From the NCBI GenBank assembly GCA_020850915.1, contig JADZDV010000067.1, positions 1 to 11,817 of the forward strand: DNA of 11,817 nt. The letters run 5' to 3'. This document shows positions 1-6,597 of the stretch, in pieces. Source of the stretch: Chloroflexota bacterium. GTDB taxonomy: Bacteria; Chloroflexota; UBA6077; JADZDV01. The first letter of the stretch is position 1. Every line of letters begins with the position of its first letter. Below the pieces are notes generated by a model. It ran no database searches. It had not been told where the DNA came from and worked only from the letters and a program-made list of their open reading frames with translations. A program made the position numbers and the translations under genes.

Positions 1-53
1 AGCAGCCTGGTGCGCGAGCTGACTGCGTTGAAATTGCGCAAGGAGGGCCCTGT

Positions 54-791
54 ATGGCTTACCGCATCGTATCCACAGCGATGGTCGCCGTCCTCGTTCT
101 GTTCTGCGCGAAAGGACTCGGGGCATTTGATCCCGGCAAGCAGAGCCGTGCGTCGGCCGGTGTCATCACGGCGGCGCTGGCCGACAACGGCGACGACAAC
201 GGCGGGGATAACGGCGGCGACAACGGCGGGGATAACGGCGGCGACAACGGCGGCGACAACGGCGGAGATAACGGATTCGACAATGGCGGCGACCATGGGA
301 CAGATAACGGCATAGATAACGGCGGGGACAATGGTGGGGACAATGGCGGGAACAACGGCGGGGACAACGGTGGTGGCGGCGGTGGTTCGACCCCGGCGCC
401 CCCTCCCCCGCCCCCTCCCCCTCCCCCTCCGCCTCCGCCGCCTCCTCCCCCACCGCCACCGGCTCCTCAGCCGGTGTTCACGCCGTGCCAGTTCGTGCTC
501 GGGTTCGCTTTCCTGCACGGTGCGCTGGGCGGGCTCGACGGCGACTGCGTCGACAACGAGCACAACGATCCGAACGGCACCGGCGACCGCGTGCAGGCGA
601 CGGCGCGGGGCTACATGGTCTGGCAGTTGGCCACCAACACGATGCGCTGGACCGACGGCTATCGCACCTACACGTACAGCTCCTGCGGCCTCCAGCAGCG
701 GCTGAACACCCAGAGCTGGGTCTGGGAGCGGAATCCTTCCATCGTGGTCGGTGGCGTTGTGTCACCTGGCGGCTGCGAGCTCGCAAGCTGA
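54..791 (+). CDS. Secreted DNGG-repeat / polyproline protein with Chloroflexota-type C-terminal domain
   Basis: Predicted exported protein of 245 residues; function unknown. An AAGGAGGG ribosome site at 40-47 sits 6 bases before the ATG. Residues 1-24 form a classic signal peptide (MAYR, then a hydrophobic run ending GLGA); the Cys at 18 does not sit in a lipobox. Residues 44-106 are tandem Asp-Asn-Gly-Gly units with a few variants (FDNGG, HGTDNG, IDNGG). A Gly6 linker follows, then 21 prolines at 116-136, which would act as a stiff stalk. The C-terminal domain (about 141-245) has four cysteines (145, 165, 211, 241) that could form disulfides, and the landmarks CVDNE, GYMVW, WTDGYRTY and GLQQRLNTQ. 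I recall this pattern from secreted proteins of Thermomicrobia and relatives, where it has no assigned role. The DNGG part could bind calcium or be a flexible spacer; both are guesses. The reading frame is sure, the function is not. Confidence 0.85.
   Translation: MAYRIVSTAMVAVLVLFCAKGLGAFDPGKQSRASAGVITAALADNGDDNGGDNGGDNGGDNGGDNGGDNGGDNGFDNGGDHGTDNGIDNGGDNGGDNGGNNGGDNGGGGGGSTPAPPPPPPPPPPPPPPPPPPPPPAPQPVFTPCQFVLGFAFLHGALGGLDGDCVDNEHNDPNGTGDRVQATARGYMVWQLATNTMRWTDGYRTYTYSSCGLQQRLNTQSWVWERNPSIVVGGVVSPGGCELAS
183..374 (+). repeat. 12-bp tandem repeat coding for Asp-Asn-Gly-Gly
   Basis: About sixteen imperfect 12-base units of the form GAYAAYGGNGGN lie inside the secreted-protein gene. Units differ at third positions (AAC/AAT, GGC/GGG/GGT/GGA), so the peptide is better conserved than the DNA, which suggests selection on the protein. 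A few units are altered (Phe, His-Gly-Thr, Ile and Asn in place of Asp or Gly). Such arrays can change length by slippage, so copy number may differ between strains. Confidence 0.9.
399..461 (+). repeat. Polyproline tract; C-rich on +, G-rich on the opposite strand
   Basis: Twenty-one consecutive proline codons (CCC, CCT, CCG, CCA mixed). The + strand is almost wholly pyrimidine with many runs of four or five C, so the opposite strand carries many G-runs separated by one or two bases. That is a typical G-quadruplex-forming pattern lying in the template strand of the gene. A run of this many prolines also normally stalls ribosomes unless EF-P helps. The tract is seen directly; the DNA structure is inferred. 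Confidence 0.8.
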
Positions 792-810
792 CCGGCTCCG
801 CGCTCCATCC

Positions 811-841
811 AGGCGAGCCCGGGATCATCCGGGGCTCGCCT
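811..841 (+). terminator. Strong hairpin after the secreted-protein gene
   Basis: A perfect 10-bp stem pairs 811-820 (AGGCGAGCCC) with 832-841 (GGGCTCGCCT with one extra G at its edge). The 11-base loop can itself pair GGA with TCC. It starts 20 bases after the stop codon of the upstream gene. There is no run of T after it, so a classical intrinsic terminator is not proven. It may still end transcription or protect the 3' end of the mRNA. Confidence 0.5.
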
Positions 842-943
842 GGCTTCCGCTCGCCTCCCCGACCTGGCGAGCGGCTGCCACCAGCCGGCAGAGAACCCGC
901 GGCTTGATGGCACGGCCTTTGCTTGGCAAGGGATCCCACTGGG

Positions 944-971
944 GCGGATGAGCATCCGCGCTCGCGGATGC
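944..971 (+). promoter_or_regulatory. Overlapping alternative hairpins just before the cytochrome b ribosome site
   Basis: The heptamer GCGGATG occurs at 944-950 and again at 964-970, and its complement CATCCGC lies between them at 953-959. The middle arm can therefore pair with either side. The downstream choice is stronger: 952-960 pairs with 963-971 as a perfect 9-bp palindrome with a 2-base centre. The structure ends 3 bases before the GGGGGGA ribosome site of the 985 gene. It could be an operator for a dimeric regulator or an RNA structure that affects translation; the sequence alone does not decide. Confidence 0.45.
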
Positions 972-984
972 CTGGGGGGAGTGG

Positions 985-2040
985 ATGGACCGGCGCGCGC
1001 TGCCGGCAGCTCTGGTGACCGTACTGGCGACCGCCGTGCTGATCGCCCTGGTCTACATTGGGTCTCGGAAGCTGCAGGACTTCGATTCAGCGCTGATCGG
1101 CTATGCCGTCGGCAGCATCTTCGCGTTCGCCGCCGTGGTCTTCCGCTACATCCGCTGGATCACTCGCCCGCCAACCTGGCGCTACTTCCGCGCCGGCTGG
1201 GTCAACTTCCTATCCTGGCGGAACTTCCGACACTACACCCTGCTGGTACCGGTCGCCTGGTGGACCGACCTCCTGGCGCAGACGTTCATCCTGAAGCGTG
1301 GCACGCAGCGCTGGGTGATGCACATGGCGATCTTCTGGGGCGTGGTGCTCTCCTGCGCCATCACCTTTCCGCTGACCTTTGGCTGGATTCGCTTCACTCT
1401 CGTCCCGCCAGAGAGCTACCTGCTCTGGTTCTTCGGCCAGCCGCTCCTTCACTTCCCCATTGAGGCGGGCACCGGCTTCGCCCTGTTCCACGCCCTGGAC
1501 TGGTCGGCTCTGCTTCTGATTGTCGGGCTCGGCATCGCCTTCTGGCGCCGCACGACCGACGCCGGGCTTCTCATCACTCAGCGGTTCGGGTTCGACCTGA
1601 TGCCGCTCGTCCTGCTGTTTGCGATCGCCGTGACCGGGCTTGCCTTGACCGCCTCCTCGCTGTGGTGGGAGGGGCGCTTTTACTGGTTCATCTCCCTGGT
1701 CCACCAGGTTGTCGTGGTCGCCTGGCTGTTGTCGCTGCCGTTTGGCAAGTTCTTCCATATCATCGAGCGGCCAGCAACGATCGGGGTGAAGCTGTACCAG
1801 GCGGTGAACCAGGAGGTCGGCCACTACGGCCCGGAGACGCAGACCGGCGCCTGCGCTCGCTGCGGCAAAGACTTGCCCTCGGCCCAGTTCGTCGCGGACC
1901 TGGAGGCGACCTTGGCAGAGCTGGGCCAGCGGTACGACCTTGGCGATGCGCGCGGCACCGTGCAGCGCTACTGCCCAACCTGCAAGCGGGCGCTCCGAGC
2001 CGAGGCGTACTACCAGCTCATGGGCAAGCGCTTCCTGTAG
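985..2040 (+). CDS. NarI-like cytochrome b membrane subunit with C-terminal cysteine ribbon
   Basis: Probable quinol-oxidising membrane anchor of the molybdoenzyme encoded next. The 351-residue protein has hydrophobic segments at about 8-26, 36-57, 84-101, 110-135, 172-187, 205-226 and 232-254. Histidines in or beside helices (113, 169, 240, 258) are candidate haem b ligands. The motif LPFGKFFHII at 251-260, following a VHQ helix, resembles the end of the NarI / heterodisulfide-reductase gamma family. The tail (about 285-340) is soluble and holds CARC at 290-293 and CPTC at 330-333, a zinc-ribbon or rubredoxin-like four-cysteine site that ordinary NarI lacks. The ATG is preceded by GGGGGGA with a 4-base gap. 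The gene opens the operon; the molybdopterin subunit starts 43 bases after its stop. Family assignment is by motif only, and haem number is not certain. Confidence 0.7.
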   Translation: MDRRALPAALVTVLATAVLIALVYIGSRKLQDFDSALIGYAVGSIFAFAAVVFRYIRWITRPPTWRYFRAGWVNFLSWRNFRHYTLLVPVAWWTDLLAQTFILKRGTQRWVMHMAIFWGVVLSCAITFPLTFGWIRFTLVPPESYLLWFFGQPLLHFPIEAGTGFALFHALDWSALLLIVGLGIAFWRRTTDAGLLITQRFGFDLMPLVLLFAIAVTGLALTASSLWWEGRFYWFISLVHQVVVVAWLLSLPFGKFFHIIERPATIGVKLYQAVNQEVGHYGPETQTGACARCGKDLPSAQFVADLEATLAELGQRYDLGDARGTVQRYCPTCKRALRAEAYYQLMGKRFL

Positions 2041-2083
2041 CGGGGGCGGCGAGGCGGGAGGCGGACGGAGGCATGAGCCGCGG

Positions 2084-4381
2084 ATGAGCGTCAATCGAGA
2101 CATTTTTCTGGACCGGGACTTCAACTACGACTTTCAGACCGCCGGCTCAACCCAGACCGGGTGGAGCCGTGCCGATCGCCTGCCGGAGGTGCTGGTTCCG
2201 ACCCACTGCGCGTTCTGCGGCGTTCAGTGCGGCATGAACCTGAGGGTGCGAGATGACGCCGTCATCGGCGTTGAGCCGCGCAACTACCCGCACAACCGCG
2301 GGATGCTCTGTCCGAAAGGAGTGGTTGCCTATCAGCAGGTCAACCACCCGGACAGGCTGACCCATCCGCTCATCCGTCGCGGCGGGAAGGGCGGACGGCT
2401 GGAGCGGGCCACCTGGGACGAGGCGCTGGGCTACGTCGTCGGCCGCTGGCAGGCGCTCCAGGCGGAGTTCGGTCGGGACGCTGTCGCGGTCTACAGCGGC
2501 TCCTCGATGACCAATGAGAGGTGCTACCTGGCCGGGAAGTTTGCCCGGGTGGCGTTGGGAACGCGCCATGTCGACTACAACGGCCGTCTCTGCATGTCCT
2601 CCGCGGCGGGCGCCTATGCGCGCGCTTTCGGGATCGATCGATCCCCTCTGCCAATGACCGACATTCCGCTGGCCGACTGCCTGCTGGTGGTCGGCTCGAA
2701 CGTGGCCGAGTGCTTCCCGATCGTTATGAGCTGGGTCTGGCAGGCCCGCGATCGGGGCGCCACGCTGATCGTCGTCGACCCGCGCGAGACGCCCATCGCC
2801 CGAACGGCCGACCTCTGGCTGCCGGTGAAGCCCGGCACGGACGTCGCCCTGCTGAACGCCATGCTCCGCCAACTGAGCGTCGACGGTCTGGTGGACGAGG
2901 CGTACCTGGACCAGCGAACAGTCGGCTGGGAGGAGGTGCGGGCCGGTGTTGAGGCGTTCACGCCGGAGCTGGCCGAGCGGCTTAGCGGCGTGCCGGCCCA
3001 GCGGATAGTGGCGGCGGCCCGGCTCTACGGGCGGGCAGCCACCTCGCTCATCATGCACGCGCGGGGCATCGAGCACAGCACCCACGGCGTCAACAACTGC
3101 CTGGCCTGCATCAACCTCGCCCTGGCGCGGGGCCAGGTGGGCAAGCCGGGCGGCGGGACGATGATGCTGACCGGCCAGGGCAACGGCCAGGGCGGCCGCG
3201 AGGTTGGCCAGAAAGCAAACCAACTCCCTGGCTACCGCCACATCGACGTTCCGGAGGATCGCCAGGCGGTGGCGGACGTCTGGGGCATCCCGGTCGACGA
3301 GCTGCCCTGGGAGGGTGCTGCTGCCACGGAGATGGTGCAGCTCATGGCCAGCGGCGACGTCAAGAGCTGTCTGGTCGTCTGCTCGAACCTGATGGTCTCC
3401 CTACCGGACACTGCAACCGTGCAGCGTGCTCTCGACCGGCTGGAGCCCCTGGTCGTGATCGACTTCTTCATGTCTGAGACGGCCGAACGAGCAGATGTCG
3501 TTCTGCCGGGCTCGGTGTGGTGCGAGGACGAGGGCACCACGACCAACCTCGAGGGGCGCGTCATCAAGATCAACGCGGCGGCGGTGCCGCCGGGAGAGGC
3601 TCAGCGCGACTGGGAGATCCTCTGCGCCCTCGCCCGCCGCCTGGGACGCGAGCGGTACTTCCCGTTCACCTCGGCCAGGGAGATCTGGGAAGAGCTGCGG
3701 GTGGCGTCGCGCGGGGGCGTTTCGGACTACTACGGCATCACCGGGGAGAAGATCGACGCGCAGAACGGCGTGTTCTGGCCCTGCCCAACAGAGGACCACC
3801 CCGGCACGCCCCGCCTCTTTACCGAGCGCTTCGGTCACGCCGACGGTCGGGCCCGCATGGTGCCAGTGGAGTACGCACCGCCGGCCGAAGAGCCGAGCGA
3901 GCACTACCCTTTCCGCCTGACGACCGGGCGCGTCGTCTACCACTACCTGAGTGGCAGTCAGACGCGGCGACTCGGCTTCCTGAACGCCCAGGCGCCGGAG
4001 CCGTGGGTGGAGGTCCATCCGCGTGCCGCCGAGCCGCTGGGCATTCGAGATGGCGAGATGGTGCGCGTCTGCACGCCGCGCGGCGCCATGGAGCTGAAGG
4101 CGCTCGTCGTGCCGACGATCCGGCCGGACACGCTGTTCATCCCCTTCCACTATGGCCACGCCGGGGCGGCGAACCAGCTCACCAACCCGGCGGTGGAGCC
4201 GACGGTGAAGATCCCCGAGTACAAGGTGTGCGCCGCGGCGCTCGAGCGGCTGGACGCTCCGCGCGCGTCAGCCAATGGAGGCGCAAGGGAGAACTTCACG
4301 CCGGAGAACGCGCCGAACATGTTCCCCTACGCCCCTGGCGAGACCAGAGCCTCGCCGGAGCGGACCCCCAAGCGGTGCTAG
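2084..4381 (+). CDS. Molybdopterin oxidoreductase, assimilatory/periplasmic nitrate-reductase type
   Basis: Catalytic subunit of 765 residues that should bind bis-MGD molybdenum and one [4Fe-4S] cluster. The cluster motif is C42-x2-C45-x3-C49 with C76 (MLCPKG). The sequence GRLCMSSA places Cys170 as the molybdenum ligand, in the RLCMSS/RHCMAS context typical of NasA/NarB/NapA nitrate reductases rather than NarG (Asp) or DMSO reductase (Ser). The C-terminal part (from about 600) is the molydopterin dinucleotide-binding domain, with LTTGRVVYHY and ending near PEYKVCAAALERL. The N-terminus has no twin-arginine signal, so the enzyme should be cytoplasmic. The start at 2084 has GGAGG 12 bases upstream and is the only in-frame ATG near the cluster motif; an earlier in-frame ATG lies inside the previous gene and gives a non-family extension. 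Nitrate is the best guess for the substrate; nitrite oxidation, formate or another oxoanion is not excluded. Confidence 0.82.
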   Translation: MSVNRDIFLDRDFNYDFQTAGSTQTGWSRADRLPEVLVPTHCAFCGVQCGMNLRVRDDAVIGVEPRNYPHNRGMLCPKGVVAYQQVNHPDRLTHPLIRRGGKGGRLERATWDEALGYVVGRWQALQAEFGRDAVAVYSGSSMTNERCYLAGKFARVALGTRHVDYNGRLCMSSAAGAYARAFGIDRSPLPMTDIPLADCLLVVGSNVAECFPIVMSWVWQARDRGATLIVVDPRETPIARTADLWLPVKPGTDVALLNAMLRQLSVDGLVDEAYLDQRTVGWEEVRAGVEAFTPELAERLSGVPAQRIVAAARLYGRAATSLIMHARGIEHSTHGVNNCLACINLALARGQVGKPGGGTMMLTGQGNGQGGREVGQKANQLPGYRHIDVPEDRQAVADVWGIPVDELPWEGAAATEMVQLMASGDVKSCLVVCSNLMVSLPDTATVQRALDRLEPLVVIDFFMSETAERADVVLPGSVWCEDEGTTTNLEGRVIKINAAAVPPGEAQRDWEILCALARRLGRERYFPFTSAREIWEELRVASRGGVSDYYGITGEKIDAQNGVFWPCPTEDHPGTPRLFTERFGHADGRARMVPVEYAPPAEEPSEHYPFRLTTGRVVYHYLSGSQTRRLGFLNAQAPEPWVEVHPRAAEPLGIRDGEMVRVCTPRGAMELKALVVPTIRPDTLFIPFHYGHAGAANQLTNPAVEPTVKIPEYKVCAAALERLDAPRASANGGARENFTPENAPNMFPYAPGETRASPERTPKRC

Positions 4382-4399
4382 CAACGACGGGAGCAGGAG

Positions 4400-5017
4400 A
4401 TGGCGATGAAGACGCTTTTCGTGGATCCGTCACGCTGTATCGGCTGCCGCTCCTGTGAGGCGGCCTGCCGCGAGTGTGACAGCCACAAGGGCGAGAGCAT
4501 GATCATGGTGGATTTCGTGGACCGCGGTCTGAGCGTGGCCACTCAGCCGACCCTGTGTATGCACTGTCAGGATCCCGTGGCTCCCTGCGCCCAGGTCTGC
4601 CCGGTGCTGGCGATCCTGATCACGCCCGAAGGCATCGTGCAGCGGGCCGACCCAACCCGCTGCATCGCCTGCCGGAACTGCGTCTACGCCTGCCCCTTTG
4701 GCGTGCCGAAGTTTGACATCGAAGCGCGGCTGATGAAGAAGTGCAACCTCTGCTATGACCGCACCGTCCAGGGCCTGAAGCCCTGGTGCGCCCAGGTCTG
4801 CCCCACCCAGGCGATCTGGTACGCCGACTATGAGGAGTTCGCCGCGCAGCGGCGGGGACGGCCGGTGAACCACACCCGGTTCGGCACCCAGGAGGTGCAG
4901 ACGCGGGTCTATCACGTGGTGCCGGAAGGCGTCTCGCGGCTCGACGTGGCGGCCCTGCTGGACGAGGCGGAGGCAGCAGTCGGCGTGGCCCAACGAGAGG
5001 AGGCGTGGGTCTTGTGA
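4400..5017 (+). CDS. Four-cluster [4Fe-4S] ferredoxin-type electron-transfer subunit
   Basis: Electron-wire subunit of the NrfC/DmsB/HycB family, 205 residues, expected to carry electrons between the membrane subunit and the molybdenum subunit. Sixteen cysteines form four sets: 13-16-19-23, 53-56-63-67, 88-91-94-98 and 115-118-130-134. The last cysteine of the second, third and fourth sets is followed by proline, as usual in this family. There is no signal peptide, which agrees with a cytoplasmic location beside the catalytic subunit. The start may be ATG 4400 (GGGAG at 4388-4392, 7 bases away) or ATG 4406 (AGGAG at 4395-4399, 6 bases away); they differ by two residues. The stop overlaps the Rieske start (GTGA). 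The C-terminal 60 residues after the last cluster are not recognised. Confidence 0.85.
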   Translation: MAMKTLFVDPSRCIGCRSCEAACRECDSHKGESMIMVDFVDRGLSVATQPTLCMHCQDPVAPCAQVCPVLAILITPEGIVQRADPTRCIACRNCVYACPFGVPKFDIEARLMKKCNLCYDRTVQGLKPWCAQVCPTQAIWYADYEEFAAQRRGRPVNHTRFGTQEVQTRVYHVVPEGVSRLDVAALLDEAEAAVGVAQREEAWVL

Positions 5018-5550
5018 TCGAGCACGATCGACGGCCGGCGGCGCTGGCGGCGCCAGCGTCCGAACGGCATCGCCACCAGCGCTGGCGCGCCGAGTTTCCC
5101 TATCACTGGGACACCGACGCCCTTGTCTCGCGTCGCGAGCTGCTCCGCTTTGCCGTGCTGACCTCCGGCACGCTCTTCGCCGGCACCGCGGTCCTGGCGC
5201 TGCTCGGCTGGTTCGACAACCGCCGTCGCGGCACGCCGAAGCCGATCGCCCGCGTGACTGACGTGCCGGAAGGCGAGGCGCTCTACTTCGCCTATCCCGA
5301 GGCGGGGGACCAGGCGATGCTGCTCCACCTGCCGGGCGGCCGCTTCGTGGCCTACAGCCAGAAGTGCACCCATCTCTCCTGCGCCGTCTATTACCAGCCC
5401 GAGCGCACGCGGCTGTACTGTCCCTGCCACGAGGGCGTCTTCGACGTCGCCACTGGCGAGCCGACTGCCGGTCCGCCCCAGCGCCGCTTGCCCAGAATCG
5501 CCCTGCGGCAGGAGGGTGACATGCTGCTCGCCGTGGAGGAGACGCCGTGA
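5014..5550 (+). CDS. Rieske [2Fe-2S] protein with twin-arginine membrane anchor
   Basis: Rieske iron-sulfur protein of 178 residues. Residues 39-66 read as a Tat-type anchor: SRRELLRF followed by a hydrophobic helix to LLGW. The Rieske fold follows, with CTHLSC (Cys118 and His120 as ligands, Cys123 for the disulfide) and CPCHEG (Cys136 and His139 as ligands, Cys138 for the disulfide), so all cluster and disulfide residues are present. I chose GTG 5014 because it overlaps the previous stop as GTGA and sits 10 bases after AGGAGG; an in-frame GTG at 5005 would leave only one base of spacing. In bc1-type complexes this protein takes one electron from quinol on the outer face. Here it sits in a molybdoenzyme operon instead of beside a bc1-type cytochrome b. 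From memory, some haloarchaeal nitrate reductase operons also contain a Rieske gene. Confidence 0.88.
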   Translation: MIEHDRRPAALAAPASERHRHQRWRAEFPYHWDTDALVSRRELLRFAVLTSGTLFAGTAVLALLGWFDNRRRGTPKPIARVTDVPEGEALYFAYPEAGDQAMLLHLPGGRFVAYSQKCTHLSCAVYYQPERTRLYCPCHEGVFDVATGEPTAGPPQRRLPRIALRQEGDMLLAVEETP

Positions 5551-5858
5551 TGCACAACGCCCCCTCCCGGGACGGCCGACCGACCCTCCTCGATCCCGGT
5601 GACGCCGGCGCCCGAGGGGATGACCCGACCCCGCCCCCTGGCCAGCTTGCCCTCGTCCTGGCGGCGCTCCTGCTCGGCGTGCTGCTGATGGGGTTGCAGC
5701 TCTGGCTGCTCACTGTGGCGCTGGAGCTGTACCTGAGCGGCGCCGGCCGCCAGGGCTGGCTGCTGGCGCTCGTCTCCGGCCTGATCTTCGGTGGCGGCCT
5801 CCTGACCCTCCGTGTCCTGAGCCGCCCGTCGCCGGTGCGCGGCGGGATGGAAGGCTGA
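5550..5858 (+). CDS. Small two-helix membrane protein of the molybdoenzyme operon
   Basis: Protein of 102 residues starting at an ATG that shares one base with the previous stop (TGATG). A hydrophilic, proline-rich N-terminal part (1-32) is followed by two membrane helices at about 33-58 and 70-90, with WLLTVALELYL after the first. I do not recognise a named function. Small proteins of this kind with a QLWLLT-like segment accompany similar operons, and I think some are filed under DUF6755, but that is recollection. Tight coupling to the Rieske gene suggests a structural or assembly role in the same membrane complex. Its stop overlaps the ATG of the broken transporter gene that follows (ATGA), so the coupling once continued downstream. 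Confidence 0.7.
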   Translation: MHNAPSRDGRPTLLDPGDAGARGDDPTPPPGQLALVLAALLLGVLLMGLQLWLLTVALELYLSGAGRQGWLLALVSGLIFGGGLLTLRVLSRPSPVRGGMEG

Positions 5859-6150
5859 TGGCGGCCCGACTCAGGGCGCCTGGCCAGCGCTCATCCTGAC
5901 TACCCTGGCCTCTGCTGTCTGCTGTGCCGCGCGGGGCTGCTCTCGTCCCTGGCGCCCCTCTTCCGCGAGTGCCGCGGCCTGAGCGCCACGCGGGCCGGCG
6001 TGCTCGTCGCCGTGTTGCTCATCCTCGGCTCGGTCGCTCGGGGCCCGCTGGGGTTGCTGACCGACCGCTCCAGCGGTCGATGGCCTGGGTCTCGAGTTCG
6101 TTCCACCTGCTGACCCTCGGCGGCTTCGTGGCGCTCTCAGTCCACCTGTC
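5858..6150 (+). pseudogene. Decayed narK-like nitrate/nitrite transporter (MFS) remnant
   Basis: The ATG at 5858 overlaps the upstream stop, but its frame ends after 13 codons. Transporter-like sequence continues in other frames. 5881-5930 reads WPALILTTLASAV. 5934-6070 reads GLLSSLAPLFRE, GLSATRAGVLVAVLLILGS and ARGPLGLLTDR, the hallmark of helices 1-2 and the following loop of NarK-type major facilitator proteins. 6085-6150 reads FHLLTLGGFVALSVHL, which matches the start of the second half of such transporters. So at least two frameshifts and an internal loss of roughly helices 3-6 are visible, and nothing of the C-terminal half remains after that. Position at the end of a nitrate-reductase-like operon supports the identification. 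The piece is too short for full certainty, but the loop signature is distinctive. Confidence 0.7.
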
Positions 6151-6182
6151 AAGCTGGAATACTGCCTGCAACGGCGCTGTTG

Positions 6183-6188
6183 TAGACT
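6183..6188 (+). promoter_or_regulatory. Possible -10 element before trxA
   Basis: TAGACT 60 bases before the trxA start fits the TAnnnT -10 form common in GC-rich bacteria. No convincing -35 hexamer lies 16-18 bases upstream, so this is weak. The same heptamer GTAGACT recurs at 6888-6894 before nrdJ. Confidence 0.2.
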
Positions 6189-6247
6189 TGCGAGCGGAGC
6201 GACCGCGTTGAGTCTGACGCTCGCCCAACGAAAGGGAGCGCACCTAC

Positions 6248-6592
6248 ATGGCTGAGCCCATTAGCGTAACGGATGCTGAGTTTGACGAGAAAGTCCTCCA
6301 GTCGGATGTCCCGGTGCTGGTGGACTTCTGGGCTGAGTGGTGCGGCCCCTGCAAGATGATCGCGCCGGTGCTGAAGCAGATCGCCGCTGACAACGAGGGG
6401 CAGCTCACCATCGCGAAGGTTGACGTCGACGTGAACCAGGCTGTAGCCGCCCGCTTCGGCATCAGTGGCATTCCGACCATGATCCTCTTCAAGGGTGGCG
6501 AGGTCGTCGATCGCATCGTCGGCTTCGTCCCGAAGGCGCAGCTCCTGAACCGGCTCGCCAAGAACGTCGAAGGGGTAGGCGTCGCGCGCTAG
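6248..6592 (+). CDS. trxA: Thioredoxin
   Basis: Thioredoxin of 114 residues, usual length for the family. The active site WCGPC is at 31-35 (Cys32 and Cys35), preceded by VLVDFWAE, and the cis-proline motif GIPTM is at 75-79. There is no signal peptide, so it is the cytosolic disulfide reductant. GGGAG at 6234-6238 lies 9 bases before the ATG. It stands alone between the dead transporter and the nrdJ control region. Thioredoxin is the general electron donor to class II ribonucleotide reductases, so the neighbourhood is functionally sensible, although a gap of more than 560 bases separates the genes and co-transcription is not shown. Confidence 0.95.
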   Translation: MAEPISVTDAEFDEKVLQSDVPVLVDFWAEWCGPCKMIAPVLKQIAADNEGQLTIAKVDVDVNQAVAARFGISGIPTMILFKGGEVVDRIVGFVPKAQLLNRLAKNVEGVGVAR

Positions 6593-6597
6593 ACCTC

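Noticed and set aside
183..374. CRISPR-like or minisatellite array
   Set aside because: Units are 12 bases with no spacers and sit in frame in a coding region; it is a protein repeat.
948..1463. Overlapping + frame starting at ATG 948
   Set aside because: Runs out of frame through the cytochrome b gene; the 985 frame has the membrane helices and the good ribosome site.
1210..2124. 304-codon open frame on the minus strand
   Set aside because: Lies fully opposite the cytochrome b gene, has Arg/Gln/Pro-rich low-complexity translation and no ribosome site; a by-product of GC-rich codon use.
2147..3241. 364-codon open frame on the minus strand
   Set aside because: Antisense shadow of the molybdopterin subunit, with no recognisable domain.
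5005..5013. Rieske start at GTG 5005
   Set aside because: Only one base separates it from AGGAGG; GTG 5014 has a 10-base gap and a GTGA overlap with the previous stop.
4430..5713. 427-codon open frame on the minus strand
   Set aside because: Antisense to the ferredoxin and Rieske genes, whose motifs are unmistakable; its translation is Arg-rich and motif-free.
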